Shown piece by piece: positions 1-12,500 of a stretch of 64,000 nt of DNA. Source of the stretch: Malachius bipustulatus (Eukaryota > Arthropoda > Insecta > Coleoptera > Melyridae); assembly GCA_910589415.1 (NCBI GenBank), contig OU342633.1:36214210-36278209 (forward strand), given 5' to 3'. Within the stretch, counting starts at the first letter, position 1, and each line of letters begins with the position of its first letter. Position numbers and translations under genes: made by a program. Below the pieces are notes generated by a model that saw only the letters and a list, made by a program, of their open reading frames with translations, made no database searches and was not told the DNA's origin.

Positions 1-273
1 AATTATAGTGCAAATTTCAATAAATCTGTAATACTAATCGCTCAACAATATTTTTAAACGACGTCTCCACAACCATTTCAAGACAGCTGATTTTGTCACA
101 GAATTGAGACTAAGGCGTTAATGAAAATGGATATTCGAGCACATTTTTTGAATGCCGCGCAGAAAAATGTAATATTTGTCGTGGCTCCAATAATACCAAA
201 ACTGACTGGTCTACCCTAATTTGACCAAACTTAAGTTACTAATTATTAAACTACCCCAAAAATCATTACTCAC
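1..273. other. Intronic sequence at left edge
   Basis: This begins with the GTGAGT donor following the exon at 274-514. I see no further exon of the CNH domain here, so the remaining 3' exon(s) must lie to the left of the window. Confidence 0.6.
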
Positions 274-514
274 GGTTATAGCAGAGCAGCAATTGCACTT
301 CCTGGTCCTCGTAGAGGTCCAAAGCGTTGACTAGATGAGCCTTAGCGCTTTCCACGGTGTGAAGGTGCTGACAATGTCCCGTGCGACCGTTTACCACGTC
401 CCAGTGGTGCTTGTACCCCACGCAAACCAGCACGTCGCCCTGGGAGGGAGAGTTCGGACTCCAACCGTTGTCCAGGATCGTTAGAAGTGAAGGAGATTCC
501 GCTAGAGTTAGCTC
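274..514 (-). CDS. GARNL3: GARNL3 CNH-domain exon (last visible exon)
   Basis: Translates in the frame that includes LVCVGYKHHWDVVNG and ends LDLYEDQEVQLLLCYN. It corresponds to the family segment around ICVAYRHQFDVVN and AIDVYEDGEAGLLLCYN, a C-terminal CNH blade. The acceptor is preceded by a pyrimidine-rich tract (CTTCTTCC then CGACCAG). The start is in phase 0, matching the preceding exon, and it ends in phase 1 at a GTGAGT donor. The next exon is off the window. A longer ATG-started reading across 342-542 is in a different frame and is not the gene. Confidence 0.92.
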
Positions 515-3500
515 CTGGTCGATTAATGGAAGAAGAGATCATAAAAATTCAGCCGAAATTTTTTTTTATCACTTACCCATAGAAACGTGAATCCTTCAAT
601 TGTATCAGTATCGCTTGAAGGGCACCAAGCAGTCCAAGCAGCGGAATGTTTCCATTGATACATGAGAAGTTTTCTCCCGATTGCGACGCACATTCTTAAT
701 CTAGCCCCTCCTGGAAAATTAATTTTACAATTCCAGAGATTAATGGGTTTCCAATTCCGCGTTCTGTTAGTCACTCTCGTAATAGAGCAAGCTTTCAGAC
801 TTTAAAATCACTTCTTGTACTCGAAGAAAACACTCAGCATTCTATAGTGGCTTTATTCTAAGGGTTAGCGCGATCGTTTTTTATTCAACGATCTGATGAA
901 TGGAGAGCTAATTTTAGTAGCGAAGCTTTCAAAGGACAAGAACCTCAATGTTTTAATCTAAAATTGTTTCATTGTCCCCGTCAAACAATAATCAAGATAA
1001 TGAAGGTCTAAAATCACTAGAAGTGCTCCCTGGGGCCAGTCGTCGTCCTGGGTGGAATAATAATTTCGCGAGAGATAAGAGACGACAGAGAGGGAAAAAA
1101 TAATAAAATCGAGAAGGCGCATCTGATCTATTAAAACAAACTATCAGTTACTCGAACCGACAGCGAGACAAAGCAAAGCGAGATATAAATATTCAGCGCG
1201 AACTCTTTCCAAGCAGCAAACCCAATCAGGCTTCTCGGATGGCGCCGTTTGTCATGCTAAATATCGAGCCAATATGGCGCGGCGGGGAAGTTTTAATTGA
1301 AATTTGAATGCTGCAGCGGTCTAGGCTTTACGATAGTTGGACGGCTGCTGTCTAACTGATTTAGGTCCTGGAGACTTATCTAGACAAGATCCCCGGGACG
1401 TCCTCGAGATGGCTATCGTCAGTTTCTCTTACCTTCGTTACTTGGTCACGTATCCCTCAATCTCCATCTATTCTTATTCTAATCTGTGGACGTTCTGGGA
1501 ATGTCATCAGAATTTCAAAAACATGACCTATGATATTGACGAGACGAGGCTAGTAAAGATGAGGGGACTATGAAAAGATTCACGCAGATTATGTAGAGAC
1601 ATTTTAGAATTTATTAAAAAGATTGGTGCGATATTAAGGAAGCTGAGATCTTACTTACTGTATAACTCCAGGAGACGATCTAAAGTTTCTGGGTCTATAT
1701 AAAAAACCGTAAATAATGCTCCGAGTTCAGTGAGGGCTTTCGAATTATTTGTATTTCGCTAGAAAGTTCTAGAAGTAGCTTAAAGATATTCAGAAATCAA
1801 TAAAAGAGCAGACTTAGTGCGTTAGATATTCTGAAACTTTTAAATTCGTTTGGAATTATGCACAATTTGTTACATGAAGCCCTTAAAATTACCTTAAGAA
1901 ATTCCAGAAGAAGAAAAATTTCTACAAAATTAGAAAAAAATGCGTCAAAGTACTCAGAGACCAGTAGACTAATATCATCAAAGCTCTATTGTTATTGGTA
2001 CAAACCTAGGAAGCGATCTAGTAAATTCTAGAAAAAGAAGCTTCTAGACAGTTCCAGAAAGAGCGTACGGGATGCTTAGAAATCACTGGTATAGTAGGCT
2101 GAGTTTATTTGTTTATTTGATTAGTAAATTTAGTGCATTGGTTCTCCGTTGAATTAGTTTCTCGAGCATACGAAACTGCTGTTGTTTATTACTACAGATC
2201 CGAGAAATGCTCGAGATCTTCTAAAAGAAAAAATACTTTCTGGAAAGTTCCAGAAACAATCATGTGAATGGAATAGCAAGTTTAGGATTTTGATCAAAAT
2301 TTGTCTGGGACATTCGCAGTTAATCTCAGTTCATTAGTACAAATTTTGTAAACGATCTAAAGTTTCTAGAAGAAGTCATAAGTATTAGGAAATTTAAAAA
2401 GATAGCTCAAGTGATACTTGGTGAGCAGTAGAATAGTAGAACCACTCGAATTACTTCTACTACGATGGAATGATGTGGTAAATTCTAGAATTAGTAGAAA
2501 CTTCTAGAAAGTTTCTCGGGAATCTCATAAATAAAGACACAAAGTGATGCTAAATTTTTTTCGAAACATGCAAACTACCATTGCCTTGTAACGGGATTTT
2601 CAGTTAGGTAGAGATGATTACCCAGGGATGGATGTCTGCCCCTTTGTACCCGTGACAAGTCAAAATTAAAAATTATAAAATCTTTATTTACAAGTGCGAT
2701 AGTTACACATATCTGTATCTGTTAAATTAATATCGATAACCACTGAACCCTATGGGCCGGCGTTCATTCTCTGCAGGCCGTCTGATTGGAGGGAGATATC
2801 TGCGTCGGGGCACGTACCACTGTTGATTGGCCGACCGACCGGACGGTTCACAATCGCCTCCGCTACGGCAGTCACTCGCTCGCCGCCGCGCGTTGCGTAT
2901 CTGCTGCTGCGGCCTCCGGAACACGCGCCGTGACGGGATTTGGGAGAAAAATCCTCCGGCGATGAAATTATCTGAAACAGAACCCGCTCCCGGTATCTCA
3001 ATGCAATGCCGGGGCGGCTGTTACTGAATCCGGCCCTCAATACAGGCCGGGTCGTGACTGAAGGGACTAGCCGGTACTTCAACGTAGCGCCGACGGATTC
3101 CCTATACTGAATCGGTTGCCGGCCAGAACTCATTCCATTCTGGTCGGTCTACCGACGTCCGGTTACAGTTAGGCTCGACTCATTTCATCGACCTACTGTA
3201 GCCGGCTAGGTAAACTGGACGGAGTGCACTCACTACATGCCTCCTGGAGACCTCCGAGCTCAATTCACAAGGAGGGAGATTGGTTCTCGAGTCAGTCCCT
3301 CGGATCCGTTCTGACTGGCTTCTCAGTTGGCTCTGTTTATATAGCCGGTGCCGGCGGAGATAACCTGCTAATCACCGCCGTAAAAACTATATCGCTCTTG
3401 ATAAACCCCTCGAATAATTAAAATAAATAATAATTACCAACGAATGCCTTGGAATTCGTTACAGCCTTATCAATTCAGCAAGTTCAGGGAACGATCTAGA

Positions 3501-6500
3501 ATATTCTAGAAAAAAACAGAAACTTTGTTCTATTCTAGAAATACAAGAATCTTCTAGAAAGTTCTTGAAAAAACTTTGGTGATGCTCATAGAAGAGCACA
3601 GTACCGTATTCTTAGGTGGTCCTAGAATTTCGTTTCCTAAATTTTGCAGGGTTCTTTTGATAAATAATAGTTTAGCTTGAATCGCTTTAAATCCACATTG
3701 AATTCTAGAAATTATAGAAAATAAACTTCCAGATTACAAATATAGCTCATGAGATGCTCGGTTTTTTTCGGAACATGCGAAACAACCCTCTCTTCTGCAT
3801 TATTTCTGCAAGTCCAGGGAACGATAGAGAATATTCTAGAAGAAAAATGAAACTTATAGAAAGTTCCTGAAACAACTAGGAGAGTTCAGTAGTGACCCTA
3901 GAATTTTATTTACTAAATTCTGGACGGCTTTAGTTTAGCTTGAATCGATTTAAATCTACATTCACGTAAGAAAAAATAGAGAATCAGCAAGGTGAAAGCC
4001 GCTAGTACATGAAATTAGTGCATTTTCAGTAGAGCGATTTTAACGACTGAAACCCTGGTTACATGATTTAGATTAATAACGAATCGATGCTTCTGTTCAA
4101 CATTTCTCCGAAGTCTTCCAGTCCAAAAAGTTCACTTTATAATTTACATTTCCGAGTGTGAAGTTTCCCGTACCTGCTCCCATGCTTTAAAACCATCGAC
4201 TGTTATTAAATTAAATTTTACCTCACTCGTAACGCGATGTAGATTCCATAAATGCAATCCGAATGACGACTGGTAAGATGCGGATTGAGTATATGGAATA
4301 ATAAGTACAAGGAAGATGTTGGAATACTTCATTATTATTCACCATCAATTTATATCAAGTGCGGTTTCGTTTCCCTCAACCTGACAGTTGGTTTGTTTCT
4401 AGTTAGTTTCTCGTCTTTTATTGTCTCTCACGAAACTCCGAACTTGATTTGAACTGGTTTGAGGTTTGCGCGGAGGTATTTCATTAAAAACTTCCGGTTT
4501 CTTTAATAGAATTGATTTCGACTTGATTCTCTCATGATTCTGTTTGAGTTGTTAGAGGACTCTCCAACTCCAATCCGGGATGAGTTGGGTATCTTGATAA
4601 TGAATCAGAGACAATCAGAGATAATAAAACCGGTTTCATATTTTTCTTTCTCATCTAGCGACCTTTAATCTAAAAGTTACAGAGAGCAAGAGAAGAGGGA
4701 ATTGCTCTCTTTAGCAATCGCTGGGACCAGCCTAATATAAAACGAGATCCTCGTACATCCTAACAGCTTTCCTTTCAATAAGCAATCAGAGAAAAGCGTG
4801 ATGTTTGTAATTTCTTCTCGAGGGTAGTCTCCGGATTCACCAACTCCAAATCAATACCAAACTGGTAAATAGAATTCCGAACACGCGTGATATCTACGTT
4901 TGCTTTAGCTTGAATGAATGAAATGAAACTTGTTTTACCAGGAGACGAGTCGAATGAAATCCTGTAAACAACACGAGAGTCTCTGCCGACGATCTATGAG
5001 CGTACCAGATTTTTTGAATCTGGAATAGCCTTGAATGTCATGCATGATTCATGAATGACATTACCATTTCTGAAAAGTTAGTAAAGTGATAATGTCCCTA
5101 ATGTAAATTTGGTGTAGGTGCTTATCGATTTGTCCATTCATGGTGAAGAAAAATGTTCTATTTATCAGATTCAAAAAAGAGGTAAACATTTTTCAACAAT
5201 AATAGAATAGCCATAGGAGCGATTCCTGCGCTGAGAAAATAATCCCCAACTCAGCAAATCGGCATGAGAGGAGAGACAATTAAAGAGAAAACTCTTAACG
5301 GCCCTAGTTAGCTTAGCACGACTACGAGCCAACTCTCTCTTAACCCTCGCATTCCGACACTCAACGACCGAACATGACAAGACGATTCGTATTCGAGTAT
5401 CAGATCGCTCGATCCGACGACGTAGCGTACTCTTTGATACTTTAAACGTCCGCGATTATTAAGTAGTATTAGAACTTACCAGGTCGTGATAGTGAATAGA
5501 GGTGACAGCCTCGTGTTCGTTCCATCCGGTGATCCTTGACTTCGTATCGGGATCGGAGCTCGCCAAGGGCTTCTAACTGTGACAGCCGGAACACGTAGAT
5601 TTTGCCCTCTCTGCTCGATTGGCCGCCACGAAGCAGCAAGATACCGTGCGGTTCCACCACGCTCACCTGGCGCACTTGCATCGTACGGTCGAAGATCAGT
5701 CGATGAGAGACACCGCCTGGAATAAGTATAAGGGGGAATTACCTGAATAGCTTTTCGTAAATTTACAGAATATAATGCTTTTAGACAATTTTTTTCTGAC
5801 AGAAAGTCTGAAAACCTGTATAAAGTGCCTCATGGTTGAAAGCACTTGCCTTGGAGAAAAGAGGAGAGAAAAAGGAGCGCGAGAGAGGAAAGATAGGAGA
5901 GAAAAATATAGATAGAGAGAGAGAGAGGGAGAGAGAGAGAGAGAGCTGACAGCAGTAGTGTGATGAACGTAGCAAAAGGAATGGTTAGGTACGCAAATTT
6001 AATATTTGGGATTTGATCCATTAAACGGCTTCGCGCCTCACTGGCCAAGGGCCATCCGAATGGCCTCATCTTATGACAAAGTGACAAGATTAGACAAAAT
6101 TAGAAATTCATAAGCAAGCCACCTACAATATGCATTTTTGGACCTGGAATAAATTGAAGAGCAAAACTTGAACGCATTCGACCCAAAAACGTTTCTCATG
6201 AGCCTGAAAAAGCGATGGATGAAAAAAATTATTTCAGGAACCACCTGGATTAGAAAAACTACAAGAATCAGCTTAAAAAAATGGTTCCCAAATAGCTTAA
6301 GCCAGTGATGACATAAAAATTGACGACCAAACAAGCACATCCAGAGAGCCAGAGAAAAAAACGATTCGATGTAGACCATAGATCTTCTCTTTAAGTAGAA
6401 GCGGACAGGACGCGTTGTAAGGTTGTAAAAAAGGTAATCATGCCGAGATGAAGAACATTATCGGGTCCACACTCAGGCCAAGACCTGGGTGGAGACTACA

Positions 6501-9500
6501 ATGCACTAACAGCTGGACAGGTGAAACTTCGGACAACCGAGGCAGTTGTCTAGAATGCTTGCCCCAGCGAATACACTTCAACATACTGATCCATATTGTA
6601 CCCACACAACTCTTCAACCATCGATTTTTACCGCACACAAAACACTTCACACTTACAGAACTTGCAAGTACTACATGAACTCATTCCAGGCCACATCTCG
6701 TGGTACTATTGGAAGTGATGGGTCTGAACGTCTCATACACAAACACTGAAATAACAAAAATAACAATTACGGAATAAAACTAACACTCGAAAACACTTCA
6801 CCAATCAACAGCAGTCTCAACACTCCACAGGAGATAGATGCTGCCATTGGCACTCACCGCACAAATGCAATCAGCCAAACTAAAAGCAACCACCACATAA
6901 AACAACCCAGGAACGAGAAGTTGCAAAAAGTCTTCGAAGCCATCGACATCCAAGAATAACAGTATTTGAAAAATGATAAAGGCTCTCATGGAAGCCAAAA
7001 AACCAAACCTCTAACCAATCACACACTCTAAGAGAAGCGGAACTCTTTGTCGACTCTCTTCGAGAACAATTCACAAGAAACCACACCCCAAACACCGAAT
7101 TACAAGATTTCATCACACACACCATCGTAGAAGCCTCTACCCTCACACCTACCAACGAACACCTAACACTCACAGACACGGACGAAGTTAAATCGTCAAA
7201 CACCTCAGGGAGGGACGAGATCTCCAACTTTCAGCTCAAACTCTTCCCTGACATCACACAGACATATTAAACGCATGCATCACACAGAACTTCTTTCCAC
7301 AACAGTGGAAGAAATCAATCGTCGTACTCCACAAACCGGGGAAACCCTCACACCAGACCGAGAGCTTTAGACCCATCAGTCTTCAGTCTGCCGTTGTTGG
7401 AGTCTATAATTCTCACACGCCTTAAAGGCATAATTCACGAAGCAAACATCATCCTTCCAGGACAATTCGCCTTCCGCGAGGGATACCACCACAGTCCAAA
7501 CAACACGCCTCACTACACAGATAACACAAGGACTCAAGACCAAACGTCAAACAGGAGCAGTCATTATCAAAATCTTAGATAAAGTTTGGCACGACGGCCT
7601 TCTTTCCAAAATGAAACAGCATAACCCGCCCACATACTCGATCCAACTCACCCACGTCTTTTTCACAAACAGAACATCCCAAACACTCATAAACATAAAA
7701 AACACCTCTCCATAGAACGTGTTGCGAGGGCGGGGGTTTCTCAAGGTTCCCCCCTCTTTCCGCAACTGTCAACATCTACACAGCAGACAAACCAAAAAAT
7801 ATAAACACAAATTCATACATGTACGCAGATGACACCGCAATCACCTGAACAAAACACCTAAAACACCTACAAGTCATCATGCAGTGGGCCCAGCAGTGGA
7901 AGATCCAGATGAACCCATCAAAAACCCAGGCCATCCTGTTTGGTAGACTACGGAAATACGAAATCCACAGGGTGGAGTTTCAATCTGGTATGATTGCCCA
8001 TGGTTAAATAGGTACTTGGGGCTGACATACGAAAAGAAACTCGTGTGGAATGACCACACCGTCAGTAAAGCTTGCCAAGCCAAAGGTGCATTGGGTAAAA
8101 TCTAGCCACTGCTAAAAAAAGAGCCCACTTAACATAAAAAGAAAGTCGTAAGACCTCCACTCATATTCGCCGCCCCGCTTGGCACACAATTTCATCTCCA
8201 GAACAACACAAACTCAACACAATTCAAAACAAGTTCTTAAGGCTGCATGATCTCTGGGGCGTCATACCTCATCTCAAACAGAAGTGAACATTCCTCCACT
8301 AGACACGTCCATAAAAATCTCACAAATACCTTCAGAGAGAAGGCTCCGCTCATGAGAGCGCACTAATCAACATCATGGTCGTTGAGTAATTCCCTCTGAC
8401 CACTTGACTCTCAAACACCAAAGTTGAAGCTGACACATTGAAGTTTCCAGCGCACCCAGACCCAGAGGAATCCAGTTGAGCGCGTGGTGAGCAGCTGCGA
8501 TGTTAGAACGTGTTTCAAACAGATTGAAAATGTAATATTATTTAACGTCCCTCGAATCGTTTGCAACTTCAGGATAACGCAGTTACAGTTTTTTTGAGAC
8601 TATTCAAAGTTACAATAAGCAGTTCTTGTTCTCGGAAGAAATGGTGCGCGAAACTTTTGCTATTGGGATAAAATCTCGAATAGCAAGAGATCTAATAAAT
8701 TCTTTCCTGTAAAGTTTTTAAAAGTGTTCCAGGAATGAACATTACTAAAATATTACAGCGGAACTTCTCGAACTAGAGAGAACTTGTAATTAAAATAAAA
8801 TGGCCCTGTGATCCTGGAGATTTAGATTTTTGGAGACGTTTACGCTTTCAAGAACGAAAGCGTTCTTTGAACCCGTCTCTGCTTAACACGGCGTCAGCTC
8901 GTTCACGAGACAGCGCCTCCGCATCACCGGTACAAAAAACAAGAGCAAATACAAGAGATAAAAAGAATCAACTTATGTCCTGTCTAAAAGAGCGTATAAT
9001 TATCCCTGGTAGGGGCTAGAGCTAGACGTCTCTGAAAACAAACACGAAAAAGGCGACGCATTTTCTTTTACAGTCACAGCAAGGCTCGCCAAAACTAATC
9101 CGGCATGAAATGACGACTGCTACTCGCCGGATTTATTGTTAATTCTTAACCCATTTTGGAGAGCACACAAAGCTCAAATTGCGAAAAGTTCTCGCTCATG
9201 ATGCGACGTAGTTACAAAGTTAATAATCCACGACATACGAGCGAGTATCGCGGCCCCAGAAGAGTTTAAAATGACATTTACAAGTTGTGAAGTGTTACTC
9301 GAGCGTTAGAGGTAGTTTAATAACTTCCCACGGGATACTGAAAACAGGAAACGTGTACGGCTGACTACTCCTGGAGGGGTTCAATAAAGAATGCAAACAA
9401 ACTGGATATGCGCGCAACAGAAACACTTTTGGGATACTCCAAATTTTATATTAACGGTAAATACGAAACATTTCATTTTTTATTTTACCCTGATGCGCGA

Positions 9501-12500
9501 ATCGACTCATCAGACCCCCTACCGTGCTAGATCCATACAGAGTGCCCTAGAAATATCCACTGCCTACCTCTGGATATATATTTAATTCAATTAAGTGTCC
9601 AAGGAGAGGTTAAGGAAGCGGATCCGGATATTTTGGCCTCTTTTCCTCCAAGAATAAGGTGGAAACGTGAGCTGGTGGCCGAGACGTCAAACAACAAGGT
9701 AAAACTGCATACACGTCGAGATCCAGAGCTGTTTGAAAAGTATAGAATGTTCTAGAATTATCATCAACGAAACGGAATCATCAAAAATTTTAACATTTGC
9801 AGAATAATACAACCAGGATACAACTCTTGCAGCTATGAAGAAGTTCGTTCTGGTGGCAGCAGTGTTTTTCGATTATTCTGTGATGTTGCGAATTACGATA
9901 TAAACGATATCAAACGTAAAACTTAATCGTTCATCATCATAACTCAGACCTCAGCTTACCATAAATAAATATAACTTTACTAATGTAATTATTAACTTCC
10001 TGGTGCTGAAGGCAATAAATAACAGTCTTAATAAATAATGCTATTACCTTCCACCAAGTAGACGCCTTCCTCCGTCCCGATCACCAGACGATTATCCCCC
10101 CAAGAGTCGGCACAGATGATCCCGGTGGCCGGGAAGACGGGGTAGAAGCAGGAGGCCTCCCAGGGGGACCGTTTGAAGACGGAGCCGGTGCCGGCGGATG
10201 CCAGGCTGGTGGGGGCGTCCCCCCGCACGATCGCCTCCAACTTGAGGGCCTGCCCGATCCGCACGAACTCGATCTGGCGAGAGTCCTCCTTAAGGCGACT
10301 GTGGCGGGGCGTCTCGGCCAGGACGTCTGAGAAGGCGCGTCGATTCAGCATCGTCTGGAATTTTATTACGCACATATCTTAAAAAAGTAAAATTACAAAA
10401 AATATGCGGGTGGTTTCCCTAGAGAGTTTTCTTTCTACATGTACATTTATGTTTATATTACAAAATGGAGCGTCTGTCTGTGCGTATGTTCATTTAAAAA
10501 TTTAAGAATCACAAAAGCGATTTTTATGATTTTTATTTCAATTTACGGCCTGGTTTTACGTTTCTTTCGTTTAATTATAAGCGGTTTATCGTTTTTTTTA
10601 CGTAATGCACCCATCCACTTATCAGAGAGTTGACTTAACTATTCTTAGACCTCTCCTATTTGGCGATTTTAGGTAATTAGGGGGTCTGTCACACCTAGTG
10701 AGGCGACGACTCACTACGTGGTACCATAATACCGTGACCTAAGTGTCCAGATCGAGGTGCTCATTCTATCCAAACCCTCACCTCTTGCTTGTAGCTTGAC
10801 CAGACGAAAGTTTCTCATGTATGGAAAAATTTTCGTCATTTTAAATGAAGTTATTGCAAATGTAATAAACGTATTTTCGTCTAGTTAGACTAAGGAGATG
10901 GACTTAATTCTCATTATACAAGGCGGGCTAAACAAGCAGTGCAGGTTTGAAGGAACGATATATTCCGTGTGGTGGGGGGAGGAAAGTGGCAGGGATTTCG
11001 TTGTATCAGTAGCGTTGTGTTATTTTCAGTAGTTGCCATGGTTTGGTCTGGAGAATATCGGGGCTTTGCCCTCGGCACGTTTCTCGAAAATGGCCGTTCT
11101 TTCGCCGGCCATAGGAAGACCCGAAAATTTAGTGAGAGTGAGAGAAGATGTCGAACAGTCGCCTAAGGCGCTCTGCCCGGGCATGCGATTGCACTGGGCA
11201 TTACTAACTGCTCACTAAGAAGGATTTTACTTAAAGACTTATCACTCCACCCCTAAAAGATTATGGTTGTCTTCTCGACTATGAAAACCGCATGAAACGC
11301 TCCCAAGAAATGTTGAACCGAATCACGCGAGGTTAACTTTTTTCAGTAGTGACGAGGCCCACTTCCATATCTATGGAGCTGTGAATAGGCCAAATTTCCG
11401 GTACTGGGCTACAAATAACCCAAGGCAACTTCACGAGAGACCTTTTCACTCCCCAAAAGTGACCATATGGTGTGCGATTTCCAAATTTGCGGTAATTGGG
11501 CCTTATTTTTTCGAGGACAGTCAACGCTCAACGTTATGTGTCCACGTTGGAACTTATTTAGTCTCAGTTGAATAAATTAAGAGAGGAAACAGATTTGAGA
11601 GAGACATGGTTTCCACGGGATTAGGCTACAGTCCATACTGCTCGAGTTTCAATGACAAAACTGGGACAGATATTCCCAGCGCGCCTCGCTGGGAATATTT
11701 ATGACTTCTTTCTGTGGAGCTACCTGAAAGACAATGTTTACATCCATCTCATACATTGGAAGAACTCAAGAATAAAATTTAGGAGGATATCGCCGCTATA
11801 CTCGTCAAGATGTGCCAAAAATGTGGAAGAAAACTGTTTTTGCACCACCCAGTATTATCCTTTCATTTAAAATTTATTTATTTATTTATTTATTTATTTA
11901 TTAACTAGTCATTCAACAGTCAGGAGACCAATTACAGAATGGATATGCAGAAGGTAACTAATATACAGCAGAAATGTATTTATATTAACTAAAAATAGCG
12001 GAACAATAGAATGAATTTTACAGAATTAGGTATTATTACAAATTTAATTAACCTGTTAGGTTTTTAAAAGAACAGCCTTTACTTCCTCGGTCGATGCAGA
12101 AAAAATGTCAAGGGTCTGTTGAAATTTGCAGTAGAGAGAGCACATATTATAAATTGGAGAGTGCTTCAGACTTGTGCGTGCATGACTCAGGTAAAAAGTA
12201 TTACTAAATCTCGCTTCGAGTCTTGGGGTAGCGATGTTTAAACGAGCCAGAAGGTTAGGACAGTCAATCAAATATGTCACCAGTTTATGCAAGAACAAGA
12301 CCGCTGCAGACTCTCTGCGGGTTTTCAGACTCTGAAGTGAGAACTGGTTCAGCAGTGAGTCTTGGGGGTAACCTATTGGAGGATAAACAGAAGTGATCTT
12401 GTAGCTGAGAAATTTTAGAGAGCGTCGTTGTACATTTTCAAGCGAGTTTATGTGAATTTGTGAGCTGGGGGACCATACCACTGAAGCGTACTCCAGAGCA

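Noticed and set aside
342..542. 66-codon minus-strand ORF
   Set aside because: It overlaps the GARNL3 exon in the wrong frame. The conserved reading (LVCVGYKHHWDVV) is in another phase.
2727..3133. GC-rich ORFs on both strands
   Set aside because: They belong to the solo LTR at 2587-3463; high GC removes stops in several frames.
5781..6087. Leucine/serine-rich ORFs suggesting membrane proteins
   Set aside because: They translate the GA microsatellite on the minus strand.
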